Of a stretch of 64,000 nt of DNA, positions 1-8,680 are shown in pieces. The position numbers and the translations under genes are program-made. The notes under the pieces are model-generated. The model saw nothing but the letters and a program-made list of their open reading frames with translations, searched no databases and was not told the origin of the DNA. Source of the DNA: Candidatus Enterococcus huntleyi (GTDB lineage Bacteria; Bacillota; Bacilli; Lactobacillales; Enterococcaceae); assembly GCF_009933175.1 (NCBI RefSeq), contig NZ_MAEJ01000004.1, positions 1-64,000 of the forward strand, given 5' to 3'. Each line of letters opens with the position of its first letter. Within the stretch, counting starts at the first letter, position 1.

Positions 1-120
1 GTGGCTTATGGCTATCGAAACTTTGCAAATCTACGTGACCGCATCTATTTAGTTCAAGGCTTAATTTTTGAAGACGTTAAAGACAACAAAAAGAAGCTCC
101 AGCTAAGCAAAGCTGCTTAG
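1..120 (+). CDS. ISL3-family transposase, C-terminal end (partial at window edge)
   Basis: An open frame enters from the left edge and ends in TAG after about 39 residues. It reads ..YGYRNFANLRDRIYLVQGL.., which resembles the conserved C-terminal tail (xxGYRNFxNFRxRI) of ISL3-family transposases. The first base of the window is not the gene start, and most of the gene lies outside. About 30 bp downstream is a sequence that looks like the right terminal inverted repeat of the same family, which supports the call. The family match is from memory and the fragment is short, so it rests on the tail motif plus the inverted repeat. Whether the element is intact cannot be judged here. Confidence 0.7.
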   Translation: MAYGYRNFANLRDRIYLVQGLIFEDVKDNKKKLQLSKAA

Positions 121-150
121 CTGGAGACACTGTACTCTATTCAATTTGAC

Positions 151-178
151 CCTCACCAACACTATTTGACGAAGAGCC
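151..178 (+). repeat. Right terminal inverted repeat of the ISL3-type element
   Basis: On the minus strand the sequence reads GGCTCTTCGTCAAATAGTGT followed by TGGTGAGG, the kind of terminal repeat carried by ISL3-family elements of streptococci and enterococci. It lies 30 bp after the transposase stop. Immediately outside are eight A residues (179-186), the size of an ISL3 target duplication. The left copy lies outside the window, so the duplication cannot be confirmed. Confidence 0.6.
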
Positions 179-221
179 AAAAAAAACTAGCCCATACCAC
201 CGAAGTGATAGGGCTAGTCTA
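179..221 (-). terminator. Rho-independent terminator of the str operon (tuf)
   Basis: On the minus strand ACTAGCCC pairs with GGGCTAGT (186-193 with 211-218). The stem is prolonged by TATCAC/GTGGTA around a TTCG loop and followed by a run of U at 179-185. The IS end at 178 abuts this U-run, so the insertion seems to have happened inside the terminator without destroying it. Confidence 0.85.
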
Positions 222-265
222 TAGTCCGAATATAATGTTACAAAAATGTTGATGTGGGAATCAAA

Positions 266-1453
266 TTAAGCTTTGATTTCAGCAACAACACCGGCACCAA
301 CTGTACGTCCGCCTTCACGGATTGAGAATTTAGTACCAGTTTCGATAGCGATTGGGTGGATTAATTCCACTTCAATTGTTACGTTATCGCCAGGCATAAC
401 CATTTCAGTACCTTCAGGTAACTCAACAACACCAGTTACGTCAGTTGTACGGAAATAGAATTGTGGGCGGTAGTTAGTGAAGAAAGGAGTATGACGTCCG
501 CCTTCTTCTTTAGATAAAACGTAAACTTCCGCTACGAATTTTGTATGTGGAGTGATTGTTCCTGGTTTAGATAAAACTTGTCCACGTTGGATATCTTCAC
601 GAGCAACCCCACGAAGTAACGCACCAATGTTGTCACCAGCTTCAGCGTAATCCAATAATTTACGGAACATTTCAACACCAGTTACAGTTGTTTTTGAAGT
701 TTCTTCTTCAATACCAACGATTTCGATTTCGTCACCAACACGTACTTGACCACGTTCAACACGGCCTGTAGCAACAGTACCACGTCCAGTGATTGAGAAC
801 ACGTCTTCGACTGGCATCATGAATGGTTTTTCAGTATCACGTTCAGGAGTAGGGATATACTCATCAACTGAAGCCATTAATTCCATGATTTTTTCTTCGT
901 ATGAAGCATCGCCTTCAAGAGCTTTAAGAGCAGAACCTGCGATAACTGGAGTGTCATCGCCTGGGAAGTCGTATTCAGTTAATAGATCACGAACTTCCAT
1001 TTCTACTAATTCTAATAATTCTTCATCATCAACCATATCAACTTTGTTTAAGAAAACAACGATGTATGGAACACCAACTTGGCGAGATAATAGAATGTGT
1101 TCACGAGTTTGAGGCATAGGGCCATCAGCAGCAGATACTACTAAGATAGCTCCGTCCATTTGTGCAGCACCAGTGATCATGTTTTTAACGTAATCCGCGT
1201 GTCCTGGGCAATCTACGTGAGCGTAGTGACGAGCATCAGTTTCATACTCGATGTGAGAAGTGTTGATAGTGATACCACGTTCTTTTTCTTCAGGAGCGTT
1301 ATCGATATCAGCATAGTTTTGTGCTTCCCCGCCGTTATGTTTCGCTAATACAGTAGCGATAGCAGCAGTTAATGTAGTTTTACCATGGTCAACGTGTCCA
1401 ATAGTACCAATGTTTACATGGGGTTTAGAACGGTCAAATTTTTCTTTAGCCAT
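266..1453 (-). CDS. tuf: Elongation factor Tu
   Basis: GTPase that delivers aminoacyl-tRNA to the ribosomal A site. The 395-residue protein has the usual length. It shows the P-loop GHVDHGKT (residues 19-26), the switch II motif DCPGHADY (about 81-88), NKVD for guanine specificity (about 136-139), and the two C-terminal beta-barrel domains. The start ATG is preceded by AGGAGGAAACA. It is the last gene of the str operon, 146 bp after fusA. The gap contains a small hairpin (GCGGTT-GTTT-AACCGC, 1506-1521), possibly a processing or attenuation site. A strong terminator follows the gene. Identity is certain. Confidence 0.99.
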   Translation of the reverse strand: MAKEKFDRSKPHVNIGTIGHVDHGKTTLTAAIATVLAKHNGGEAQNYADIDNAPEEKERGITINTSHIEYETDARHYAHVDCPGHADYVKNMITGAAQMDGAILVVSAADGPMPQTREHILLSRQVGVPYIVVFLNKVDMVDDEELLELVEMEVRDLLTEYDFPGDDTPVIAGSALKALEGDASYEEKIMELMASVDEYIPTPERDTEKPFMMPVEDVFSITGRGTVATGRVERGQVRVGDEIEIVGIEEETSKTTVTGVEMFRKLLDYAEAGDNIGALLRGVAREDIQRGQVLSKPGTITPHTKFVAEVYVLSKEEGGRHTPFFTNYRPQFYFRTTDVTGVVELPEGTEMVMPGDNVTIEVELIHPIAIETGTKFSIREGGRTVGAGVVAEIKA

Positions 1454-1599
1454 TTTAAATGTTTCCTCCTAAAAATCCTAAGATTAGTTTTTTATTATTT
1501 GATACGCGGTTAAACAACCGCATTATCATCTGTAATTATTTTACCCGAAATTCTTAAAAAAGCATAGTCAAAAATAGGAAATAAGTGTTTTACGACTTA

Positions 1600-3687
1600 T
1601 TAGTTATTTCCGCCACCATTTTTCTTAATAATTTCTTCTTGGATAGATTTTGGTACGTCTTCATAGTGGTCAAATACCATCATAAATGTACCGCGACCTT
1701 GTGTTGCAGAACGTAAAGTAGTTGCATAACCAAACATTTCTGCTAAAGGAATAATCGCGTTAACGATTTGTGAGTTTCCGTGAGCTTCCATACCTTCAAC
1801 ACGGCCACGACGACTTGTAACGTGTCCCATGATATCACCTAAGTAATCTTCAGGAACAGTAATTGTTACTTTCATCATCGGTTCTAAGATTGCTGGATTA
1901 GCTTTCTTAGCAGCGGCACGTAAAGCCATAGACGCAGCAACACGGAAGGCTGTTTCATTCGAATCGACATCATGGTATGAACCATCATAAAGTTTTGCTT
2001 TAATATCCACTAATGGATAGCCAGCAAGAACCCCATTGTTCATTGATTCTGCTAATCCTTTTTCAACGGCTGGAATGTATTCACGAGGAACCACACCACC
2101 AACGATAGCATTTTCAAATTCGAATCCTTTACCTTCTTCGTTCGGAGTAAATTCAACCCAAACGTGTCCGTATTGACCTTTACCACCAGACTGACGGACA
2201 AATTTACCTTCAGCTTGAGTAACAGGTGCGCGGAATGTTTCACGATAAGATACTTGAGGTGCACCAACGTTAGCGTCAACGTTGAATTCACGTCTCATAC
2301 GGTCTACTAAAACGTCCAAGTGAAGTTCGCCCATTCCTGAGATAACTGTTTCACCTGTTTCAACGTTTGTTTCAACACGGAATGATGGATCTTCTTCTGC
2401 AAGTTTTTGTAGAGCAACACCCATTTTATCTTGGTCAGCTTTTGATTTAGGCTCAACAGCGACTTGGATAACTGGTTCAGGGAATTCGATTGATTCAAGG
2501 ATAACCGGAGCATCCAAGGCACAAAGTGTGTCCCCTGTTGTTGTATCTTTCAAACCAACTGCAGCTGCGATATCGCCTGAATACACTTTATCAATTTCTT
2601 TACGTGTATTCGCGTGCATTTGAAGAATACGTCCAATACGTTCTTTTTTGCCTTTAGAAGCGTTCAATACATATGAACCACTCTCAAGGACACCAGAATA
2701 AACACGGAAGAAAGTTAAACGACCTACGAATGGGTCAGTCATAACTTTAAATGCTAATGAAGCAAACGGTGCTTCATCATCAGCCGGACGAGTTGTTTCT
2801 TCGTCTGTCTTCGTATCAATCCCTTTAATTGCTTCGATGTCTAATGGTGATGGTAGGTAAGCTAATACCGCATCCAACATTAATTGAACACCTTTGTTTT
2901 TGAAAGCAGAACCAGCTAATACTGGGAAGAATTCAACGTTGATTGTTGCTTGACGAATTCCAGCTACTAGTTCTTCTTCAGTGATTTCTTCACCATCAAG
3001 GTATTTCATCATTAATTCTTCATCAGTTTCAGCTACAGCTTCCACTAATTTTTCGCGCCATTCTTCAGCAAGCTCTTTGTAATCTTCAGGAATATCAGTT
3101 TCTTGAATGTCAGTACCTAAATCGTTTGTATAGATTTCAGCCTTCATTTTAATCAAGTCAATGATTCCAGAAAATGTTTCTTCCGCTCCAATTGGAATTT
3201 GGATTGGATGAGCATTTGCTTGTAAACGGTCGTGTAATGAATTTACTGAATAGAAGAAGTCCGCGCCTAGTTTATCCATTTTATTACAGAAAACAACACG
3301 GGGAACTTTATATTCAGTGGCTTGACGCCAAACTGTTTCAGTTTGAGGTTCAACACCTGATTGTGAATCTAGAACTGTTACCGCTCCATCAAGTACACGT
3401 AATGAACGTTGAACTTCAATTGTGAAATCCACGTGTCCAGGAGTGTCGATGATGTTTACACGATAACCTTTCCATTGTGCAGTTGTTGCTGCAGATGTAA
3501 TTGTAATACCACGCTCTTGTTCTTGCTCCATCCAGTCCATTTGTGACGCGCCTTCGTGCGTTTCACCAATTTTGTGGATTTTACCAGTATAGTATAAGAT
3601 ACGCTCAGTTGTTGTTGTTTTACCAGCATCAACGTGGGCCATGATACCAATATTACGAGTTTTTTCTAATGAAAATTCTCTTGCCAT
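1600..3687 (-). CDS. fusA: Elongation factor G
   Basis: Ribosomal translocase, a GTPase that moves tRNA and mRNA after peptide bond formation. It has 695 residues, the family length. Visible motifs are the P-loop [12 protein letters not shown] near residue 18, DTPGHVDF near residue 81, NKMDKLG near residue 136, and the domain IV/V region with the GGKGQYGHV motif. The ribosome binding site is GAGAGGAG upstream of ATG. It lies between rpsG and tuf in the conserved str operon, with a strong hairpin in the 82-bp gap to rpsG. Nothing unusual was seen. Confidence 0.99.
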   Translation of the reverse strand: MAREFSLEKTRNIGIMAHVDAGKTTTTERILYYTGKIHKIGETHEGASQMDWMEQEQERGITITSAATTAQWKGYRVNIIDTPGHVDFTIEVQRSLRVLDGAVTVLDSQSGVEPQTETVWRQATEYKVPRVVFCNKMDKLGADFFYSVNSLHDRLQANAHPIQIPIGAEETFSGIIDLIKMKAEIYTNDLGTDIQETDIPEDYKELAEEWREKLVEAVAETDEELMMKYLDGEEITEEELVAGIRQATINVEFFPVLAGSAFKNKGVQLMLDAVLAYLPSPLDIEAIKGIDTKTDEETTRPADDEAPFASLAFKVMTDPFVGRLTFFRVYSGVLESGSYVLNASKGKKERIGRILQMHANTRKEIDKVYSGDIAAAVGLKDTTTGDTLCALDAPVILESIEFPEPVIQVAVEPKSKADQDKMGVALQKLAEEDPSFRVETNVETGETVISGMGELHLDVLVDRMRREFNVDANVGAPQVSYRETFRAPVTQAEGKFVRQSGGKGQYGHVWVEFTPNEEGKGFEFENAIVGGVVPREYIPAVEKGLAESMNNGVLAGYPLVDIKAKLYDGSYHDVDSNETAFRVAASMALRAAAKKANPAILEPMMKVTITVPEDYLGDIMGHVTSRRGRVEGMEAHGNSQIVNAIIPLAEMFGYATTLRSATQGRGTFMMVFDHYEDVPKSIQEEIIKKNGGGNN

Positions 3688-3731
3688 CTCAGTTTGTACT
3701 CCTCTCTTTATTCAAATCGATTGCAAAGTAA

Positions 3732-3761
3732 CTGTCTGCTGCAGCGTTAAGCTGCAGACAG
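3732..3761 (-). other. Stable hairpin between rpsG and fusA
   Basis: On the minus strand CTGTCTGCAGC pairs with GCTGCAGCAGACAG around a short loop. No U-tract follows, so it is not a classical terminator. It could be an RNA processing or stability element, or adjust expression of fusA relative to the ribosomal protein genes. Function is inferred from position only. Confidence 0.5.
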
Positions 3762-3769
3762 AGAGGATC

Positions 3770-4240
3770 TTACCAACGATAATGTGCAAACGCACGGTTC
3801 GCATCTGCCATTTTGTGTGTATCTTCGCGTTTTTTAACTGACGCACCAGTGTTATTAGCTGCATCCATAATTTCTTTAGCTAGACGTTCTTCCATTGTGT
3901 GTTCACCGCGCAAACGAGCGTAGTTTACAACCCAACGAAGACCTAATGTTGTACGACGTTCAGGACGAACTTCAACGGGTACTTGATAGTTAGAACCACC
4001 GACACGGCGAGCTTTAACTTCAAGAACAGGCATAACGTTCTTCATGGCTTGTTCGAAAACTTCCAATGGATCGTTCCCTGTAGATTCTTTAATAATGCCA
4101 AATGCATTATAGATAATGTTAGCAGCAATCCCGCGTTTTCCATCAACCATTACACGGTTAATTAAGCGAGTTACTAATTTTGAGTTATAAATAGGATCTG
4201 GTAAAACATCACGTTTTGCAACTGGACCTTTACGAGGCAT
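3770..4240 (-). CDS. rpsG: 30S ribosomal protein S7
   Basis: Primary 16S rRNA-binding protein of the small-subunit head. It has 156 residues, the standard bacterial length, beginning [15 protein letters not shown] and containing the conserved [14 protein letters not shown] segment near residue 78. AGGAGGAG stands just before the ATG. It is the second gene of the str operon after rpsL. In E. coli S7 represses its own operon; whether that applies here cannot be told from the sequence. Confidence 0.99.
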   Translation of the reverse strand: MPRKGPVAKRDVLPDPIYNSKLVTRLINRVMVDGKRGIAANIIYNAFGIIKESTGNDPLEVFEQAMKNVMPVLEVKARRVGGSNYQVPVEVRPERRTTLGLRWVVNYARLRGEHTMEERLAKEIMDAANNTGASVKKREDTHKMADANRAFAHYRW

Positions 4241-4303
4241 CCGTAACTCCTCCTTCCGAAATATTTCTATTGTATAGTTTCATTTGTAAGTTTCAGTTCA
4301 AAA

Positions 4304-4717
4304 TTAAGCTTTAGGTCGTTTAGTACCATATTTAGAACGGCTTTGTTTACGGTCGTTAACTCCCGCAGTATCAAGCGCGCCACGTACGATATGATAACGT
4401 ACCCCTGGTAAATCTTTTACACGTCCACCGCGTAATAGTACCACGCTATGTTCTTGTAAATTGTGTCCAATACCTGGAATATAAGCTGTAACTTCGATTA
4501 AGTTAGACAAACGAACACGGGCATATTTACGTAAAGCTGAGTTCGGTTTTTTAGGTGTCATAGTTCCCACACGAGTACACACACCACGTTTTTGTGGAGA
4601 GTTCACATTCGTTTGAGATTTCTTGAAGCTGTTATATCCTTTGTTCAATGCTGGTGAATTAGATTTATCCACCTTAGATTTACGAGGTTTACGTACTAAT
4701 TGATTAATTGTAGGCAT
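4304..4717 (-). CDS. rpsL: 30S ribosomal protein S12
   Basis: Decoding-centre ribosomal protein of 137 residues. The start is placed at the ATG of [14 protein letters not shown] because it matches the universal N-terminus and follows AAGGAGGAAAACAAGGA; an in-frame start 42 bases upstream is ignored. The [10 protein letters not shown] loop, where streptomycin resistance mutations fall, has the ordinary lysine, so a streptomycin-sensitive S12 is expected (inference from family knowledge). It is the first gene of the str operon, whose promoter lies about 170 bp upstream. Confidence 0.98.
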   Translation of the reverse strand: MPTINQLVRKPRKSKVDKSNSPALNKGYNSFKKSQTNVNSPQKRGVCTRVGTMTPKKPNSALRKYARVRLSNLIEVTAYIPGIGHNLQEHSVVLLRGGRVKDLPGVRYHIVRGALDTAGVNDRKQSRSKYGTKRPKA

Positions 4718-4882
4718 TCCTTGTTTTCCTCCTTCCTTAATTCGCTTTGTTAGTCCCACACATCCAGGTGGTTCTTTTTAGGCGATAAAAAATAATGCAA
4801 TCTCTGCATCCTTTATCAAATATGCTTTGATAAACAGTCAGCACGTCTCTAAACAGAGACCTGTAGATAAAGCACCTTTGTT

Positions 4883-4911
4883 AGAATAGCATGATTAAGC
4901 CCCTCTGTCAA
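4883..4911 (-). promoter_or_regulatory. Sigma-A promoter of the str operon
   Basis: The minus strand carries TTGACA (4906-4911) and TATTCT (4883-4888) with a 17-bp spacer. Transcription would start near 4876, leaving a leader of about 160 nt before rpsL. The leader (4718-4876) contains small hairpins, for example GTCTCTGTTTAGAGAC near 4851-4866, that might serve autoregulation. Confidence 0.8.
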
Positions 4912-5088
4912 CTGACTTTCAGGGTTTTTCTAGCGATTTCCAAAAAAATATAAAGCGACTTAAAAAAAATGGAGACTCTCTATCTTTTTAATAGAAGAAA
5001 AGTTAAACTGTAAGAGAAGTTTTCGTGCATCTCAAACGACATGTAAAACCGCAATTTAAACAAATCTTTCTACAAAGGATGAGTGACT

Positions 5089-5766
5089 ATGGAATTAAAG
5101 CAAATGGTGGGTATTGAAGCTGCAAAATACGTCAAAGACGGGATGGTCGTTGGCTTAGGAACTGGCTCGACGGCTAAATTCATGGTGGACGAAATTGGTC
5201 GCCGTGTAAACGAAGAAGGCTTATCGATTATTGGTGTAACTACTTCTAAAAACACGGAAAAACAAGCATTAGAATTAGGTATTCCGCTAAAAAGTATCGA
5301 TGAAGTTACAGCTGTCGATGTGACGATTGATGGTGCGGATGAAATCAGTCGCGATTTCCAAGGAATTAAAGGTGGGGGTGCTGCCTTACTGTTCGAAAAA
5401 ATTGTTGCCACCTACTCAAAAAAATGTATCTGGATTGTTGACGAATCAAAAATGGTCGAAAAACTTGGGGCCTTCCCACTTCCCGTTGAAGTGATGCCTT
5501 ATGGAAGCCAACAGCTCTTCCATTTATTCGAAGAAAAAGGTTATGCACCTAGTTTTAGAAAAACAGAAACGGGTGAAATGCTCGTTACGGATGGCGGCCA
5601 TTATATTATTGATCTACAGCTAGATGTTATAGAAGATCCGCGGACGTTAGGCAAATACCTAGACGAATTGGTAGGCGTAGTAGAACATGGACTATTCCTA
5701 GATATGGTTAATTTAGTGATTGTTGGTCATGAAAATGGACCTGAAACACTTACTTCCCCTTATTAA
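5089..5766 (+). CDS. rpiA: Ribose-5-phosphate isomerase A
   Basis: Interconverts ribose 5-phosphate and ribulose 5-phosphate in the pentose phosphate pathway. It has 225 residues. The family motifs are [10 protein letters not shown] near residue 26, TIDGADEI near residue 81 and [11 protein letters not shown] near residue 94, which carry the substrate-binding and catalytic Asp/Lys residues. The start is set at ATG 5089, because AAAGGA lies 9 nt before it; the upstream GTG at 5083 would sit too close. It is divergent from the str operon. Its role fits with the nucleoside salvage genes 5 kb away that release ribose and deoxyribose phosphates. Confidence 0.96.
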   Translation: MELKQMVGIEAAKYVKDGMVVGLGTGSTAKFMVDEIGRRVNEEGLSIIGVTTSKNTEKQALELGIPLKSIDEVTAVDVTIDGADEISRDFQGIKGGGAALLFEKIVATYSKKCIWIVDESKMVEKLGAFPLPVEVMPYGSQQLFHLFEEKGYAPSFRKTETGEMLVTDGGHYIIDLQLDVIEDPRTLGKYLDELVGVVEHGLFLDMVNLVIVGHENGPETLTSPY

Positions 5767-5911
5767 TCCAAACGAATTTAGTGAAATACAGCAATAAATA
5801 TTCAAATTATAAAGAAATTTTCCTGTTTTTTACCAAAAAGCTACCATTTCAATTCTCTTTATGCTACATTTTTTATAATAAAGGTTGTAATGAATATAGA
5901 GAGGATAAAAA

Positions 5912-6505
5912 ATGAAAATTATTGGTTATGCACGGACGACCATCATTAATGATGATCTAGATAATCAGCTCACTCATTTGACCAAATTTAACTGTCATGA
6001 AATTCACCATGAATCATGTACAGATGAAGCGAGTCAAACGGAACATGCTGATTTAGCGTCTGTTTTAAGGTTGTTACAAACAGGGGATACATTGGTAATC
6101 TGCCAACTTCATCGTTTAGGTAAGTCAACACGACAACTGACTGAATTGATGCAACAATTTCAACAAACAGGCATTCACTTAGTGAGCCTGCAAGAAGGGA
6201 TTGATACGCGCAGTGAGTCAGGAAAAGCCTATTTCCAATTAATGGATGGTCTGGCGACAATGGAATGTACCTTGATTAAAGAGCGCACCTTGGTTGGGTT
6301 AAATGAAGCGCGTAAAAAAGGCAATATTGGGGGACGTCCCAAAATCGACGGTCGTACGGTTAAACGAATTCGTCGCATGTACTTCGAGAAAAAAGAGAAG
6401 ATTCAACAGATTTCAAATAAATGTGGCGTCTCTGTCGGTACTTGCTACAAGTACATCAATCTTTCAGAAACAGATGTCCAAAAATTTTTAGAGAAAAAAG
6501 CATAA
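5912..6505 (+). CDS. Serine-recombinase-family protein with altered catalytic residues
   Basis: A 197-residue protein of the resolvase/invertase family. The N-terminal catalytic fold starts MKIIGYARTT, where active enzymes have YARVS with the nucleophilic serine at the tenth position; here that residue is threonine. The HRLGKS segment (about residues 69-74) corresponds to DRLGRD of active enzymes, so one catalytic arginine is lysine. The E-helix (MECTLIKERTLVGLNEARKKG) and a C-terminal helix-turn-helix (about 156-180, GGRPKID then an HTH) are intact. GAGAGGAT precedes ATG. No inverted repeats or sister transposase are adjacent, so it is not obviously part of a transposon. It may be a DNA-binding or architectural protein that no longer recombines. 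Confidence 0.85.
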   Translation: MKIIGYARTTIINDDLDNQLTHLTKFNCHEIHHESCTDEASQTEHADLASVLRLLQTGDTLVICQLHRLGKSTRQLTELMQQFQQTGIHLVSLQEGIDTRSESGKAYFQLMDGLATMECTLIKERTLVGLNEARKKGNIGGRPKIDGRTVKRIRRMYFEKKEKIQQISNKCGVSVGTCYKYINLSETDVQKFLEKKA

Positions 6506-6522
6506 GTTGCTTAACTCAAATA

Positions 6523-6580
6523 AAATAAGGCGAAATTCACAGGGAGTCCATATTCCCCGAGAATTTCGCCTTATTTTTTT
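6523..6580 (+). terminator. Terminator after the recombinase-like gene
   Basis: AAAATAAGGCGAAATTC pairs with GAATTTCGCCTTATTTT across a roughly 21-nt loop and is followed by T residues. The long, perfectly paired stem could act in both directions. Confidence 0.85.
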
Positions 6581-6701
6581 ATTTATATTTTATAGTCGTG
6601 GATTTAGCTTAAAAAGAAGGAATCAGCCCAAAATGGAAAGTTTTTCCCATGACTTTTTTTTAGAATTTTTCTTTCTTGTGAAACTTTTATCAGTTTTTCA
6701 A

Positions 6702-6730
6702 TGGAAATCTCGTTGAAAACATTGTACAAT
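6702..6730 (+). promoter_or_regulatory. Probable gpmA promoter
   Basis: TGGAAA (6702-6707) and TACAAT (6725-6730) are separated by 17 bp. Transcription would begin about 45 nt before the gpmA start codon. The -35 matches the consensus only moderately. Confidence 0.55.
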
Positions 6731-6781
6731 AAGGATGGAATTGAAAATTTCAGAAACTATATTGTAAAAGGAGCGCTATAC

Positions 6782-7468
6782 ATGCCAAAATTAGTTTTCT
6801 CTCGTCACGGTCTTAGTGAATGGAATGCATTGAACCAATTTACTGGTTGGGCTGATGTTGATTTAGCACCAGAAGGAATTGAAGAAGCCAAAGAAGGCGG
6901 ACGCAAAATTAAAGAAGCCGGAATTGAATTTGATGTTGCTTATACATCTGTTTTAACTCGCGCAATCAAAACTTGTAACTTCATCTTAGAATACTCTGAC
7001 CAATTATGGGTACCTCAAGTAAAATCTTGGCGCCTAAATGAACGTCATTATGGTAAATTACAAGGACTTAACAAAAAAGAAACAGCTGAAAAATATGGTG
7101 ACGAACAAGTGCACATCTGGCGTCGTTCATATGACACTTTACCTCCATTAATGGATCCTACTGATGAAGGTTCTGCAGCAGGCGAACGTCGTTATGCTAT
7201 GTTAGACAAACGTGACGTACCTGGTGGCGAAAACTTAAAAGTAACTCTAGAACGTGCTTTACCATTCTGGCAAGATGAAATTGCCCCAGCATTACTAGAT
7301 AACAAAACAGTTTTAGTTGCTGCTCACGGAAACTCATTACGTGCATTAGCTAAACACATCGAAGGTATCTCTGATGAAGACATCATGGACCTTGAAATCC
7401 CTACAGGACAACCACTTGTTTATGAATTAAACGACGACTTAACTGTAGCGAAAAAATACTATCTATAA
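6782..7468 (+). CDS. gpmA: 2,3-bisphosphoglycerate-dependent phosphoglycerate mutase
   Basis: Glycolytic enzyme converting 3- to 2-phosphoglycerate through a phosphohistidine. It has 228 residues, the normal length. The catalytic [12 protein letters not shown] (RHG near residue 9), the [14 protein letters not shown] segment and the second histidine in [14 protein letters not shown] are present. The start ATG of [10 protein letters not shown] follows AAAGGAGCGCTATAC; upstream in-frame codons have no ribosome binding site. It is monocistronic, with its own promoter and a complex downstream repeat/terminator region. Confidence 0.98.
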   Translation: MPKLVFSRHGLSEWNALNQFTGWADVDLAPEGIEEAKEGGRKIKEAGIEFDVAYTSVLTRAIKTCNFILEYSDQLWVPQVKSWRLNERHYGKLQGLNKKETAEKYGDEQVHIWRRSYDTLPPLMDPTDEGSAAGERRYAMLDKRDVPGGENLKVTLERALPFWQDEIAPALLDNKTVLVAAHGNSLRALAKHIEGISDEDIMDLEIPTGQPLVYELNDDLTVAKKYYL

Positions 7469-7474
7469 GATTTA

Positions 7475-7595
7475 GAGGTTGGACAGAAACGTTTAACTCC
7501 GAGAAATAAGACAGAATTCATGGAAATTGCTCTTCAAATTTTTAATGGATTCTGACTTATTTCCGAAGGAGTTGCTTCTGACCAACCGTTTTTGT
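7475..7595. repeat. Long imperfect inverted-repeat element after gpmA
   Basis: The left arm (GGTTGGACAGAAACG then AACTCC, GAAATAAG, CAGAAT) pairs over about 43 bases with the right arm that ends TTCTGACCAACC, followed by GTTTTTGTT. It may serve as the gpmA terminator. The first 18 bases, AGAGGTTGGACAGAAACG, recur at 7597-7614 as a partial second copy, so this looks like a small repeat family and not a one-off terminator. Confidence 0.6.
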
Positions 7596-7631
7596 TAGAG
7601 GTTGGACAGAAACGTTCAGCTCCTATAGTAA

Positions 7632-7677
7632 AAGGCTGTGCAGCCCGTCAATTTGACGGATTGCATAGTCTTTTTTT
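7632..7677 (+). terminator. Rho-independent terminator
   Basis: AGGCTGTGCAGCCCGTCA pairs with TGACGGATTGCATAGTCT around AATT, followed by seven T. It lies just after the partial second copy of the GGTTGGACAG repeat and would stop transcription from gpmA. Confidence 0.75.
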
Positions 7678-7915
7678 CTAAGCTATGTCCATCAAAAATT
7701 TTACAGTCTGGTCACAAGCAGCTCAACAAAGGACGTTGATCTCATTGCTAGATTAGTTCAGCTAGATTAGCTGTAGACTAATTCATTCTATATTGCCCTT
7801 ACTACTGCCAAAGTTTCAGAGTAATAGATAATCTTGGATTTTCAACCAATAAATGATGGATAAAGCTGAGTGAAATTCTAGTTTCAGCTAACTCCATAAA
7901 ATTGTCAGCAGTGTC

Positions 7916-7943
7916 CAATATTCATAGAATTCTATGAATATTG
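7916..7943. repeat. Perfect 28-bp palindrome
   Basis: CAATATTCATAGAA and its exact complement meet without a spacer, so both strands read the same. It lies in a gene-free stretch. It could be a protein-binding site or a remnant of a mobile element. Confidence 0.6.
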
Positions 7944-7991
7944 TAGATTTCAAACTGAATCTCCATATGAGATAAAGAGCCTCTTTTTCCT

Positions 7992-8130
7992 ACTAGTGTC
8001 TATTCGCACACTTTTTACGTAAAAAATGTAGCGAAATAGATGGTTTTAGCTAAAAAAACTGATAGCCAAGGGATTCTTGCTATTGTATGCTCTGTAAAAT
8101 AAATCGAAAACAGTGCGAATAGACACTAGT
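7992..8130. repeat. 139-bp element with 18-bp perfect terminal inverted repeats (copy A)
   Basis: ACTAGTGTCTATTCGCAC at 7992-8009 is perfectly complementary to GTGCGAATAGACACTAGT at 8113-8130. The interior is AT-rich and non-coding. A diverged homologue lies 162 bp downstream. The architecture resembles a miniature inverted-repeat element, but no transposase with matching ends is seen here. Confidence 0.65.
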
Positions 8131-8292
8131 GGACAATTTATGATTTCCAGCTAATAAACACTGGATATAGATTTAAATTCAGACGATTTTTTTACAGAAT
8201 TTGTCAGGAAAACTCCCTGTTTATACGGTTCTATGGCTTTTATAAATTTTAAACCAAATATTTATTGGAGGATAAAAGCCCACTTTTTCCCC

Positions 8293-8432
8293 ACTAGTCT
8301 TTATTCGCACAACTTTCTTAGGGAAAAAGATGGTGAAATGGATGATTTTAGAAGCAAAACCTACTGAGCAATGGATTCTTACCATTTTACTCTCTAGTAA
8401 AATACTCAAAAACAGTGCGAATGACGACTAAT
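8293..8432. repeat. Diverged second copy of the terminal-inverted-repeat element (copy B)
   Basis: ACTAGTCTTTATTCGCAC (8293-8310) and GTGCGAATGACGACTAAT (8415-8432) match the ends of copy A with several substitutions. The interior shares segments with copy A (for example GGATTCTT and AAAACAGTGCG). Similarity extends a little upstream (GATAAAnnnCCnnTTTTTCC), suggesting an old tandem duplication. Confidence 0.6.
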
Positions 8433-8614
8433 GGAAAAAATATCTAGCCAGCAGCTTTATATGAAAAATCACTCGTTATTTTACAATCTAACTTCCCAGA
8501 TAAAAATCAGCTGTTTTAGCAATCGAACACACGATAGAACTGTGTGTTCGCTTGCGGCTCGACTCCTTTATTTTTTGGCAGAGGCCTGACCGCAGGCGAG
8601 ATTTATCATCACAC

Positions 8615-8650
8615 TAAAAAAGCCTCAGCGGTACAACATTGCTGAGACTT
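8615..8650 (-). terminator. Terminator of the alcohol dehydrogenase gene
   Basis: Minus strand: AGTCTCAGC pairs with GCTGAGGCT and is followed by TTTTT. It lies 30 bp after the gene's stop codon. Confidence 0.8.
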
Positions 8651-8680
8651 ACTATTCTAGTTTAATTTAATCTAATCAGT

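Larger units (their letters stand above)
7678..8614. other. Gene-free AT-rich region between gpmA and the alcohol dehydrogenase
   Basis: About 0.9 kb without a convincing coding frame. It holds the 28-bp palindrome at 7916-7943, two diverged copies of a 140-bp inverted-repeat-bounded element, and a hairpin at 8524-8550 (CGAACACAC with GTGTGTTCG). The short minus-strand frame at 8221-8409 runs through the second element and has no ribosome binding site. It is probably a graveyard of small mobile sequences. Confidence 0.5.

Noticed and set aside
5912-6505. Resolvase of a Tn3-like transposon
   Set aside because: No transposase, res site or terminal repeats are seen nearby, and the catalytic serine is missing.
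8221-8409. 62-codon minus-strand frame in the gpmA-adh gap
   Set aside because: It runs through repeat copy B, has no ribosome binding site, and the corresponding frame is not kept in copy A.
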